From: Acanthochlamys bracteata
Taxonomy: Eukaryota; Streptophyta; Magnoliopsida; Pandanales; Velloziaceae
Assembly (NCBI GenBank): GCA_019914995.1
Contig: CM034145.1
Span: 1,736,001 to 1,800,000, forward strand
Reading direction: 5' to 3'
Length of the DNA stretch: 64,000 bases
The notes under the pieces are model-generated. The model was given only the letters and a program-made list of their open reading frames with translations. It searched no databases and was not told the DNA's origin. Below, one piece after another: positions 33,183-44,160 of this stretch (the first letter of the stretch is position 1; each line of letters starts with the position of its first letter). A program made the position numbers and the translations under genes.

Positions 33183-33635
33183 ATGGAGACCGAAATGGAA
33201 GCCCTCCTTGCCCAGTTCACATACCTCGCTGCGGATAGTATCATAGACGATGATGACAACTTTAATCCATCGAAAATCGAAGAGCTCATGCAACTCTTTG
33301 AGCAGGAGGCATACACCTTGTGGTCTGCCAATGAAGCAGAGCACCAGAATGAATTGCTTGCCACGAAATCACGGATGCAAGTAGTAGAAGATGATTTTGA
33401 AGCTCTCATGGAGTCCGCAATGCTAGAGTACTATAAGGCATGTGCAGAAGCAGAGAGGATCTCTACAGAAGAGCTCTCAGGTTTGGTTCGGGACGCTGAT
33501 GCTGCAAAGAAGGGAGGTCGTGCCGTTGGGTCTGAGGCAGCTACTACTTCCAAGAAGTACATAGAAGCGGCTCTTGCTTCCGCCAAGGCAAAGATTAAGT
33601 CGACTTTTGCAAAATCAAAGGTTCGTCCATCCTAG
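33183..33635 (+). CDS. Small intronless helical protein, possibly MEE9-like
   Basis: 150 codons, single exon, from an ATG in good context (AAGATGGAG) to TAG. The protein is strongly helical and acidic in its first two thirds (IEELMQLFEQEAYTLWSAN, EDDFEALMESAMLEYYKACA), then basic and Ala-rich (SKKYIEAALASAKAKIKSTF), ending VRPS. There is no signal peptide or membrane segment. Layout and phrases such as the SKKYIEAAL segment resemble the plant family of Arabidopsis MEE9 (maternal effect embryo arrest 9), whose biochemical role I cannot state. I recognise this from memory only, so the assignment is tentative. Composition and the uninterrupted frame support a real gene. Confidence 0.65.
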   Translation: METEMEALLAQFTYLAADSIIDDDDNFNPSKIEELMQLFEQEAYTLWSANEAEHQNELLATKSRMQVVEDDFEALMESAMLEYYKACAEAERISTEELSGLVRDADAAKKGGRAVGSEAATTSKKYIEAALASAKAKIKSTFAKSKVRPS

Positions 33636-33899
33636 AATTAATCTGCGTGCAGAATAATGGAGAGCGATGCTTTAAGGTTCTGTCTAGCATGGATTACCCC
33701 AATCATGTATTGCACTTTAAGGTTCTATATATAGACCATGTTAATACTAAGTTCTTCAGATTAATAGCATGTTTGTATTATTTACGTAAACTATGTAATC
33801 GTAAATACAAGTTCAGAAAGCTCTCTACATCAACCCAAATACGGTAACAACGAATAAGAACTTTTGCAGGTAAGTTATTAAGAGGACAACGAGTAATGT

Positions 33900-34142
33900 G
33901 GCGTTGAGAAGTGCTTTTCAAAAAAAAAAATTTTAAATAAAAATTATTTTTATTTTTTTAAAAATAAGATATACTTTTTTTAACTTAAAAAAATATTAAA
34001 ATTAAGAATTAAAAAAATTTTATTACTTAGAATTTTTTTATATTTTTTAAGTTTCTAAATAAATTTTCTAAATATTTATAAAAAATATATTAAAAAATAT
34101 AAAATAAAAAATTGAAATGAAGATTTGAGAATGCTCCCTAAA
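33900..34142. mobile_element. AT-rich MITE-like copy (family A)
   Basis: Starts GAAGTGCTTTTCAAAAA and carries the family interior (AAAATTTTATTACTTAGAAT, TTTCTAAATAAATTTTCTAA), ending near GAATGCTCCCTAAATC. The ends are degenerate and I could not define a target duplication. Confidence 0.5.
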
Positions 34143-34201
34143 TCTTACGTTCTAGCCCAACACCCTTGAGCGTATAGAAACTAAGTAGTTGCAGATGAAC
34201 T

Positions 34202-37200
34202 TGTTGGAAATAGCGAGTGTGTTCGGTTATTGATAGACGCAGTGGAAATATAAAACACATTCAATGATCTTGCGTAAGCAATACGAAAATTGAGATAAGA
34301 GTAAGACAATCACAATATAAGAGATTTACGTGAGAAAAAATGAAAAAAATCTCACGAAAAGACAAACTAGCTTTCAAGAAAATCATTAAACTAAACCAAT
34401 TATAAACTCTTGTGTTACACTTTAAGTGGGAACTCTCACTAAATGCTTTGTTTATATCTCTCACACTTGATATTATTTACCTCGTATCGTTGCTTTATCT
34501 TCCTCCGATTCCATTGCTATCTTGAAGTGATTTTTTTTTGGCTTCCTTTTGATAACTGTCACATCCAATGTTGTTCCCCATTATGGTTCTATATAGAGAT
34601 CTACAAAATAAAAAATATGTCAAGAATTACCACCTCAGTTAAGGCATTCGCGGGGTTCCCTTTGGTAGGAATCTTGAGCATATCAATGCTCCTATTGAAA
34701 ACAATTTCCTATCCAAATCACCTACATAGTCTATATCAATAAATCCTTTGACAATAAATTTAGATTTTTTGTAACACAATGCAGCATTCAAGGTTCCTTT
34801 CATATACCGAAGGATCCTTTTCACCGCTTTCCAAGGCTCAATGCCAGGACATGCCATAATTTACTTACCACTCCTACTGCATGTGCAATGTCAGGAAGAA
34901 TGCAAATCATGGCATACATTAGGCTTCCCACTACTGATGCATATGGTATCCGAGACATTCCTATCTTCTCTTGCTCATGGCTAGGGAATAACAAAGAATA
35001 TAGTTTGAGACTAATAAAGAGTAGGATAGATATTGGCTTACCATCATACATGTTGAACCGTTTCAACACTTTTCTCAAATAACTAGTTTGAGACAGCCGA
35101 ATCTCTCTATTACCTCTATCTCGCCATATCTGCATCCCTAAGATTCTGTTTGTCGGCTCCAAGTTCTTGGTATCGAATTCATTAGCTATTTGAGCCTTCA
35201 ATTGTTGGATACGATCCATGCTTGAAACTGCCATAAGTATATTATCCACATACAGCAGTAAGATGACAAACTCACCTCCCTCAAATCTCTTGATGTACAC
35301 ACAAGAGTTTGAGACCAGCTTGCTGTATCTAAGGCTCCCGATACAAGAATCAAATCGCTTATACCAACATCACAGTGCTTGCTCAAGCTCATAAAGAGAT
35401 TTGGCCAACCGACAAACCAGATCCTCCCTGACTTCACGGCAAAGCCTTCTGGATGGACCATATATTTATCATCTTCAAGCTCCCCGTGCAAAAATATCGT
35501 TTTGATATTAAGCTGTTCAAGATGGAGAACCGACGATGTACACAGCGCTAAGATCACATTAAAACGTACCACTAGAGAGAATATCTCATCAAAGTCGATC
35601 CCTTCCTTTTGGGCATAGCCATTCACCTCCAGCCGAGCACAATACCGTCTTATTTGACCATTCCCGTCTCGCTTAATCTTGTAGATTCATTTATTCTCAA
35701 TAGTTTTACAACTTTGGAGCAGAGGGACCAGCTCCTATGTCCTATTTTTATGAAGTGACTCAATATCTTCCTGCATAGCTTCCATTCACAGAGACGCATC
35801 TGAACTCTCCAGCGCTTCCTTTGAGAGAAAATGACTCTCATTTTTTTGTGAATAAGCAATATGCAGATTGAGATAACTTCATAAAATAGTCCTCATACCT
35901 CTCAGATGTGTTTCTCTTGCGAGTGGAACGTCTAAGGGATGTAGGCTTAGGAACTCCATCCTCTTCCATGTATTCATCAGCTGGTTCAGGCTCCAAATTA
36001 GAATCGTATTTTCCATCATTCTCTTCTAGTACTGATGTGGTCACCGCTGGGAGTGATGCCTCCTTCTCCCTTACATCATCGTCTTCAATCACTCTTTGCA
36101 TTGATCCTCCGCAAAGATGACATCCCTACTGAAGATAGCCGTATGGTAGTGGGTCCCATAGGTAATACCCCAAACATCTTCAGCATATCATAGGTATCTT
36201 TCGTACTTAATTTTGCTGCTGAATCAAGTTTCGTCCGGGTCTTAAAGAATTTGAATACCTCAAAGACATCCGACTTTCTTCGGACTAGAAACATACAAGT
36301 TCTAGTCCGAGTGAAACAAGTCGAGCTTGTCTTTAAACAGAAAATAATCTCTAAATCTTTCATAGTGCTGCTCATCGGTGACGCACTACTTGCAGAACGG
36401 TAATTTTACCTCGGACAGTTCCGTCAAGAATTTTCGATCACTGAGGATTTTCAAATCACGTTCCGAAATGTGCCCAAATTTCAGGTGCCACACTCGCGTG
36501 ATATCTCCAATATTGCCAGATACAACACAAGCATCTATTGCACCCGTGTCACCCCACGCACCTTATACAGATTTAAATCGATCATTTTAACCTTCAGTTT
36601 TTCTAACCCGTCCTTGATGACCTCAATGATCTCGCCTCCACCGCGAGTCTTGCAGTCCAGATCATCCAATTATCCTACAGACAATAAATTTTTCGTAAGA
36701 CGAAAAATAGAACATACCTTACTGATGATGCATCCCCTTCCATCATTTGTCATAAGTTTGATGGAACTGATTCCAGCAACTTCAAGACTTGTCACATGCA
36801 GCAACCATTGTCGCTCCCACTAGAGCCTCACCATCATCAGTACGCCCCACAAGTAAGGGACATTTGAGGGATCCGCACTTCCAACCTTACTTGTCATAGT
36901 CTTACATTTCTTTTCAATCTCGTACTTGCTTGTCATTGCAATAAACCAATAGCTCTGATGCCACTTGTTAAAAATAGCGAGTGTGTTCGATTGTCGATAG
37001 ACACAGCGGAAATATAAAACACACTCAAAGATCTTGCGTAAGCAATACGAGAATTGAGACAAGAGTAAGACAATCACAAGACAAGAGATTTACGTGGGAA
37101 AAAACGAGAAGAACCCAACAAAAAGACAAACTAGCCTTCAAAAAAATCACTAAACCAAAGCAATTACAAACTCTTGTATTACACTTTAAGTGGGAACTCT

Positions 37201-37547
37201 CACTAGAATGCCTTACTTATATCTCTCATACTTGATGTGAGAATGATCTTTTTTTATTTCCTATCTTGTTCTTTGTTTTAAGCAAATGACTTTCATTCAT
37301 ATATATAATGCCTCAAGGAGACTCTTGAACTTCCAAACGATTGTCTTTTCATCTTCCTACTAATTGTTCAATTCCTTTGGTCTTCCATCTTCCAAAAGAT
37401 GCTTTAAAGTTCTTGACCGTTAACTTTCCAACTTCTTGGGTGATGATTCGTCTTTCTTGATCTTTAACATTCTAATATGACTGCACATTTAACTTATTGC
37501 ATTTTAATGAACCATTAATTTATATAATGGTTTTATAATTTCTACCA
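34202..37547 (-). mobile_element. Defective Ty1/copia retrotransposon with GAACT target duplications
   Basis: Minus-oriented. The 5' LTR is 36966-37547 (582 bp, TG...CA) and the opposite LTR, starting 34202, is recognisable only to ~34472. GAACT flanks both outer ends (34197-34201, 37548-37552). Just inside the 5' LTR is a primer-binding site TGGCATCAGAGC (36963-36952), one mismatch from the plant initiator-Met tRNA type. Reading 5' to 3': pre-integrase-like pieces (~36.8-36.4 kb), the integrase carboxyl region (~36.1-36.4 kb), reverse transcriptase (35.6-34.9 kb, with LLLYVDNILMA where the catalytic box is normally YVDD) and RNase H start (WKAVKRILRYMKGTLNAAL, ~34.8 kb). Most of gag and protease is absent and frames are broken, so it is not autonomous. 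Confidence 0.9.
34821..35626 (-). pseudogene. copia reverse transcriptase remnant
   Basis: Two overlapping frames carry the RT: KEGIDFDEIFSLVVRFN and FLHGELEDDKYMVHPEGF (35626-35400), then LLLYVDNILMAVSSMDR, RILGMQIWRDR and LRKVLKRFNMYD (35300-35040). A frameshift separates the halves, and the second Asp of the catalytic YVDD box reads Asn. The RNase H frame follows downstream in yet another frame. Confidence 0.85.
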
Positions 37548-37783
37548 GAACTTACGGTATTTTTCAGCAGCTACATAATACATGACAGAATTAACGATAT
37601 GTAGCAAAATTTCCTTTCTCATAAGGACAATGGCATGCGCTCACATTCTCAATCATTTGTTCAAAAAGTTAAATTCTATGTAGTTATTGACCTGTAAATA
37701 TGATGACTGCAAATTAAAAATGTGGGAGGGGCACTTGAATAAAAAGCCGCAATGCGTTCCAAATAAGCAACTATAAAGTATTA

Positions 37784-39522
37784 TCAATTTGAAGTTGTAA
37801 ATCGGAAAGAGGCGTAAGAGAGTGAACTGTGGCTCCAGCTGCTGTGGATCAGCTCCGCCTTGGCATCAGGACCAGCAGCGCCAAGTGCGACATGTAAAGG
37901 GTACATGTGGTCTGGCCAAGGTTGAGCCAGTTTTGCAGATGGTGCTTTGTGCTCATACTGATTTATATCTTCATGCCTGCATAAAAAAGTAGAAACTTGC
38001 CAACTCAGATATTTGTAGCTTATATGATTGACAATCTACCGAAACCAATAAAAGAAGGATTTCTACATTTTAGTATCACCAAAGCATTGTGGAGGCATGC
38101 CGATTTAGGCACCAACAATACTTTCTTGCAGTAAGATTTCTACAACGAAATGAGAGGTGTGACAATAAAACTGACCAGCAAAATCTCCAAACGGAAAACA
38201 TTATCATTAAAACAGTTGCGAATCTATTATCCAAATGAAGCATTCTAAAGAAGGCTACTGTGAACAAATTCTGCCCGTACAAAATGCTGACTGTAAGGAT
38301 GTCATAAAGTTGCACTAAAAATGGTCAGAATTGATACTTGCAAATGCCATTTCTAAGAACAGAGAGCAAAAATTTCAAGCAAGAAATAAAATTTCATTGT
38401 AAGCCAAAGTACCTTCCTCTAAGAAGCGTTTGCTTGAGCCATGCATCGAACTGAAGAGCCCAAATTGGAACGGCTATATTATCAGGAGCAATTGCTCTTA
38501 GATTATGTGTTGCGCTTCCAGAACCAATAATTAGGACCTCTTCTTCCATAAGGGGAGCTAAAGCCCTTCCCAGGTTGTAATGGTATAAACCATCTCTGTT
38601 GCTTTGAATAGAAAGCTCGCATACTGGAATGTTTGCATCAGGGTACATAAGCATGAGGGGCACCCAAGCTCCATGATCAAGTCCACGAGACTTGTCTACG
38701 TTTACATGAGTGAAGCCGGCATGGAGCAGGAGCTGTTTCACTCTTCTTGCTAGCTCTGGCGCACCTGGTGCATGGTACTTTATCTGGATTACATAAAATT
38801 TCTTAAGAAAGGATGTAGATAAACAATAGCAACTATAAACTTGAAAATGATTTAGTTTGTGAATATCCTAGAGATTAACTTTAAGGAAAGAAACATGCAA
38901 AGAGGAGGGAAGGCACGTAAAAACTTCGGTAGACCAGGTCTGAATCTTTCTTGCAAACCAAAGTTTGTCCTTACAAACTGATAATTTCCAATGTAATTAG
39001 GCAACAAACTGAAACTGAATCCAAGAATCAACACTTGCAACCAACAGAAATCCCACAAAGAAATGATAAATGATGGAATGAAAGAAACAAAAGAAGGCCA
39101 ACCTTGTACATTTTCTTCGGGAAGCCATAGAAGTCATAGATGGTTTTCATGGTCCCGGAAACCGCATTAACTGTGGGTTCTGGAGTGTCCCAATGTGCTG
39201 AAACCATGAGGATTGCCTTCGGCTGAGTGCTATACACTTTCAATTGGAACGACTTCAAAAACTGCCGAGCTGCCAAGCCATCGTCTATCGAAAGTGTCGG
39301 CGAACCATGTGAAATGAAGAACGTGTCCAACTTGGCTGCTCCTGCTGCTGCTAATGTTGATAAATTTGATAATGATGATGACCATGATGATATTGTTCTT
39401 GATTTTGATTTTAGTGCAGAAGAGATGGAGAAGGAATAGACAATGAAGACGAGGAAGAGAAAGAGAAGGATTCCAGGTAACAGGAGTGAAGGTTTTTGCT
39501 TTCTCTTAATATTGGAAGGCAT
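37784..39522 (-). CDS. LigB-family extradiol ring-cleavage dioxygenase (DOPA-dioxygenase-like) with N-terminal membrane anchor
   Basis: Class III non-heme-metal dioxygenase related to LigB/4,5-DOPA dioxygenase; the natural substrate in non-betalain plants is not established. Exons are 39522-39103, 38783-38413 and 37976-37784: 984 bp, 327 aa, phases exact. Metal/active-site histidines are visible in [13 protein letters not shown] (His72), MVSAHWDT (His110) and [10 protein letters not shown] (His177), with GSGSATHNL and [10 protein letters not shown] further on. [12 protein letters not shown] is the family signature after the first intron. Plant members are often ~270 aa; this one has an extra ~60 residues, basic at the start (KRKQK) and then a strongly hydrophobic [19 protein letters not shown], a likely signal anchor. 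The upstream TTG codon is not needed because ATG at 39522 gives the start. A TATATATA box lies ~50 bases upstream (~39568-39578). A decayed copy lies 2.4 kb upstream. Confidence 0.9.
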
Positions 39523-39599
39523 CTTGGTATTCAATGAAAAATTTATGATAGAAAGAGCGAAACCATGTATATATAACTTATGGCAATTGTCATGATTCC

Positions 39600-41880
39600 A
39601 TTACTGATCTCAATGGCTTTGGATGATTTATCACAACTTCATCATGGTTGGGATCAACTAGATCCGAGGTTTCTTTAAAAGTCGGACATGATAATAGACG
39701 AATTTGGCTAATAGAGTTCATTGGTCGTGAAGAGCATAACTAGATGACTTACTTCAAATTATTCATAAAATTTCAGTCCTCTCTATTCCTTCTTGTCTAT
39801 ATGTTCTAGGAAAGTGTCCTTCAGATTAAACAAATGCAAGTTTGGAGTTTCCATAGTTCTATGCCACCTAATAGTAATAATCTAACAAACCTGATGTGTA
39901 AACATAGCAATCAAGTCAAATGCTTCGTTGTTTTGTTTAAATCTGTTTCTCCTAATGACGAAAATGACAAAAACTTATATAAATTCTGCTTCTAATAGAA
40001 AAAGAATCCAGGAGGTATACGAACATAAGAATGATGCTATAATTCCAAGTCTTTTACCGAACGAACCTAGGTGTTTTTTTTTTTCAGAAAAAAATGTATG
40101 GAAAGTGGCTTTTTAAGAAATTAATTTATGAAAAATGAACTCATAATCAAGTTCATCAAAATCGAAATTTTAGATAGAATCATTTTTGCTTAAGTAAGAT
40201 CGTCAAATCAGAATCTTAAAATAAAATCGTAATATTTTATATACCGTTAAATTTTATAAAAAAAATTTTCAATACCATTAAAAATTTTTTAGAAAAGCTT
40301 TGCAATATTTTTTCTAAAAAAATTTTAGTGCATTTTAAAAAATTTTAAAATTCTTTTAAATTTTATAAAAAGTTCCTCTATATTTTATATAAAATTTTTT
40401 AAAATTATAATTTTTCAAAAAACTTTTTAAATTTTATAGAAAACTTTATAAAATTTTATAAAAATCTCTTTCAAATATAGTTAATTACAAAATTTCTTAG
40501 AAATAAAATCGTAAAAAGATCGAAATCTTATTGATTTTAAGACTTTAATCGAAATCTAGGTAAAATTTTATTCAAAAATTTTTTTATTTGAGATCGGAAT
40601 CGTTTAGGTAAAGTAAAATCGTAAAAATTGTAAGATTTTAAAATTTAAATCGAAATTTTGATAATCATGCTCGTAATGGTAAGTTATCACAAAACAGTAT
40701 AAAAAGTGACTTCCAAAAGTAAAAACGTATGTATAAATAGACAGAAATAGAATAATTTAAAAAATGTGAAGTTGAAAAATACTTTTCTATAAAGCAATGC
40801 CAAACTCACCCGACATCAGTTAACATCATAACCAAACCAAACAGAAAGAATGCTAAATGCTAGGATTGCTCGTGCATTTCAAATAAAAAAAGAAAAAGGA
40901 ACTCAGATGACTAGGTTTCTGTAATAACCTTTCCCTGCATCTCCCCCCAAAGCAGATTTCTTGCACCTAAGATACAATAGGACACAACTGGCTTCTACAG
41001 TTTTGTAAGGACAAGAGTCATCATCTGCACCATTTGTTATGAGTTGTTCGGCATAGAGAGGAACATATGGAAATGAGCTTATTTCTCATCTTCACAAAAA
41101 GAATGATTTCGTACATAGTATAGCTAACTTAGTTCACAGGTAAAGAGACTATGAGATTGCCCATGACTGTCCAGGACACCAGCAACGAGACAATCGACCA
41201 CCATAAGCATCGCCGGAAGATACTCAAGATCGTCCAAACTTCCAACCTACGTCTGGGCAAAACTGAACTCAAAAATAGCATTTGTGCTCACTGACATTCC
41301 AATAACAAACTCCAACTCAAAAATAGAGGTGGTACGGAGTCATCAAGATTGTCTACGGTAGACCGACAGCATTGTAGAGGATACCATCAGAAAATTTTTT
41401 CTTAGTGAGAATCATTGCCATGTCAAAATTCATGCTTCGGTTTCCTAACATTAACTCTCTAACAGAATAATGCAAGAGACCCTATGTCAGCATGGTTAGT
41501 GTTGGGATGAAGGTCCAGTGTTCAACATCCATGAGAAAACCGAGCAACACCGAACCAAGAAACAGCATTTGCTCTGTGAAATTCCAACTCAAAAATAGAG
41601 GTAATACGGAGTCATCAGGATCGTCTACGGTAAAGGCCGACACATTGTACAGGATACTTTCAGAATTTTTTCATAACCTAAGCAGTTTAAAGGTGATTGT
41701 TATTATAACAAATAACGACACTCACACATATGCAAGATATAATTAAGTTTACAGAAACATGAGACTAGATATTATGAAACTATTTCATGGTATCACTATC
41801 TCATCTCACTGTTCATACTACAAATGTGGGTCCTGTAATTGTGGTAAGATGGGATTGGCACTATTACACAGTTTCATCGG
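39600..41880. other. Intergenic spacer between the dioxygenase gene and its decayed copy
   Basis: 40140-40690 is AT-rich with roughly inverted ends (TCAAAATCGAAATTT against AAATCGAAATTTTGATAA) and repeated AATCGTAA/GTAAGATT words; similar words recur at 45.37-45.48 kb and 45.99-46.05 kb, suggesting another low-copy MITE-like family. No gene is supported. Confidence 0.4.
41305..41685 (+). repeat. Direct repeat, two diverged copies ~260 bp apart
   Basis: TCCAACTCAAAAATAGAGGT, a ACGGAGTCATCA and a GTCTACGGTA block near 41305-41405 recur in order near 41580-41680. Function unknown. Confidence 0.7.
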
Positions 41881-41899
41881 ATACCATCTTAAACATAAT

Positions 41900-44160
41900 A
41901 ATAGCAAGGATTGATCCCCCTCATGTTCTGATTATCATACCTGCCACTTGAGAGCGGCTCTCTAAGCCATGAATAAAATTCCTTGGCCATATAGGAATGG
42001 ACATGCCATCCAGCGGACAAGCACCAACGTGTGAGTTGCACTTCATGATCAATAATAAGGATGCCTTCCTCACGAAGGAGTGCCAAGGCCTTGCCAATCT
42101 TATAATGGTAGGAGCATCCTTTCACTATCAAACAGACAGTGGACACTACTTTCAGGCAAGTGATGTAGTTTACAATCCTTACTTTTAAAAGGTTTATCAT
42201 GTGAAGTGGCTGAAATATGACATTAATCATATGGCAATCACAACTAATGATGTGTCTATGGCATGAAAGCCTTTATTGGATAAGAGTTGCCATGATTTAA
42301 CTGATCTATTATCATCATAGTGCAAAAAGGACTGAATTGAACTTCAGTGAACTTGTACAGCAAAAAACCACTGAACGACTTTACTCCAAAAGCATGCCAT
42401 CAAGGTGAGATCTCATGTTTGAGCTCAGAAACCTATGTCTGTAAGTAACATGACCGAGAAGAGGAAAAAATTCAGAACCCTGCATAGATTCACTTATTCT
42501 TCTTTGCTCAGATAAAGATGTTTTAAGCATAAGGAGTTTAGTTTTACAGAGAGTTGACAGAATCAATAACTTTACCAAATAGTTGAAAACAATAACCTAC
42601 AATACCCAAACATCTCAAGTTTTAGATCATAATCAAAACCTTCATCCTTCAAGTGCCAGGGATAGTATATGAAGTCTCCTGATCTATCAGATTTGAAGTG
42701 TAATGTTTGAACAATCCTGAGACTACATACTCTTTGTCACCAAATTATCCTCAAGAAGATAAATATCAACTGCGCACTGTCATTATTGATTTTCTTTTTT
42801 TTTTAAAAGTGCGTCCATTCGTGCCAATTTGTCTCCTATGAATAATCCAAAACTCAACTTAGTACAGGGCTTACAGTTGAACCTCCACAAACTGAAATAA
42901 ACCTGTGTTGGGTTCATATTTGAAAGCTACATTTGACCAAGGAAAAACATTTTATTCTAGCATAAGTTTCATTCCTATGCAAATTTCATTATGAAGACTA
43001 AAGAAACAAACATAAAGGGGAGAATATACTAATATAACAAGGTATTTATAATAAAATGAAACACATGTTACGACTTGTTCTATGCTATACATAGCAAAAT
43101 TCAACTACGCGAAAGCAGCTTTCCATGCCAAAGGTTAATATAAAGGGCAGTAAACTTGAGCATAAGAAGTTTAACCAACAAAAAAAAAATCCAAAATTAC
43201 GATGCCAAGTTAAAGTTTTGGTGTAAGACATGAGAAACACGTATTGAACCTAGAGTTTCTCTTCCTTAAAAGAATCCTGAAACGCATATACAATTAAGCG
43301 ATAGTATGGATTCGTTTTTAGGAGCTCAAAATATCCAGAGATTTAAAACAACTTCATCAAAGGGTCTAAGGTTAGGTAAATTTTGTGCCTCCAAAAATAT
43401 CATTACATATACTACTTCATCTCAACTAAATAAATCCTAATACTTCAGAATAAGGAAAACAATCGCCAAATCATGAGTCACGGTAATAGGTTTTCTCAGT
43501 TAAATTTCCAGCTATTTTCATAATCTCCTACTTTACAGTTCAAGCCTAGAGGAAGAACCTGCTTCACCATAATCAGAAGCTTCTCACCATTTTACAACTG
43601 GCCAGTCTAAATTTTGTTTCCAGGTTTAAGGGGAAAGCATTCCTTGTAACAAAGTCAAGTCATCTCAACTATATTAACGAGCTACTGTATAATGAACTTA
43701 TTAAGCATTCCCTTTTCCTTTACAATATAAAGAAATAAATAAATCTTGACATAACTACAAAACTAAATTTAAATCCCTCAACTTATGATGTGAGCTTAAT
43801 AAAGGTTAAGAATCATCAGAGGAGCATAATGCAAGCAAAACTCACAGTACATAGCTCTACAAGGAGGAAGTAAAATAATAAAGAAAGACAAAAACAAACA
43901 GATTTTCTACAAACCTTGTACATATGAGATGGAAAGGCACAGAAGTTGTAGATGGCTCCAAAGGTCCCCCTAACAGAATTAATTGTGGGCTCCTGTGGTG
44001 TCTCAATGTGCTGACACCATTAGAATAGCCTTTAGCAAAACCATAAAAGTTTTTAATTATCTGAATGACTTCAATAATGGATGTTCCACCAGGTTCTCAT
44101 CAACTGAGAGCACTGGTGACCCATATGAGATGAAGAGAATGTCCATCCTCATCACACTTT
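41900..44160 (-). pseudogene. LigB-type extradiol dioxygenase, decayed tandem copy
   Basis: A second copy of the neighbouring gene in the same orientation. The exon 1 remnant (~44150-43920) reads DILFISYGSPVLSVDENL, where the conserved metal-binding His is Tyr, then AILMVSAH followed by a TGA replacing the Trp codon. A frameshift follows, then PTINSVRGTFGAIYNF and the original donor position after MYK. The exon 2 remnant (~42240-41940) retains SYHYKIGKALALLREEGILI and EFYSWLREPLSSGRY. The segment with the DHGAW motif and exon 3 are not recognisable. Stops, shifts and lost catalytic residues rule out activity. Intron positions match the intact gene, so it is a DNA-level tandem duplication. Confidence 0.88.

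Noticed and set aside
34443..36823. Several plus-strand open frames across 34.4-36.8 kb
   Set aside because: They are antisense to the copia reverse transcriptase and integrase remnants and carry no domain of their own.
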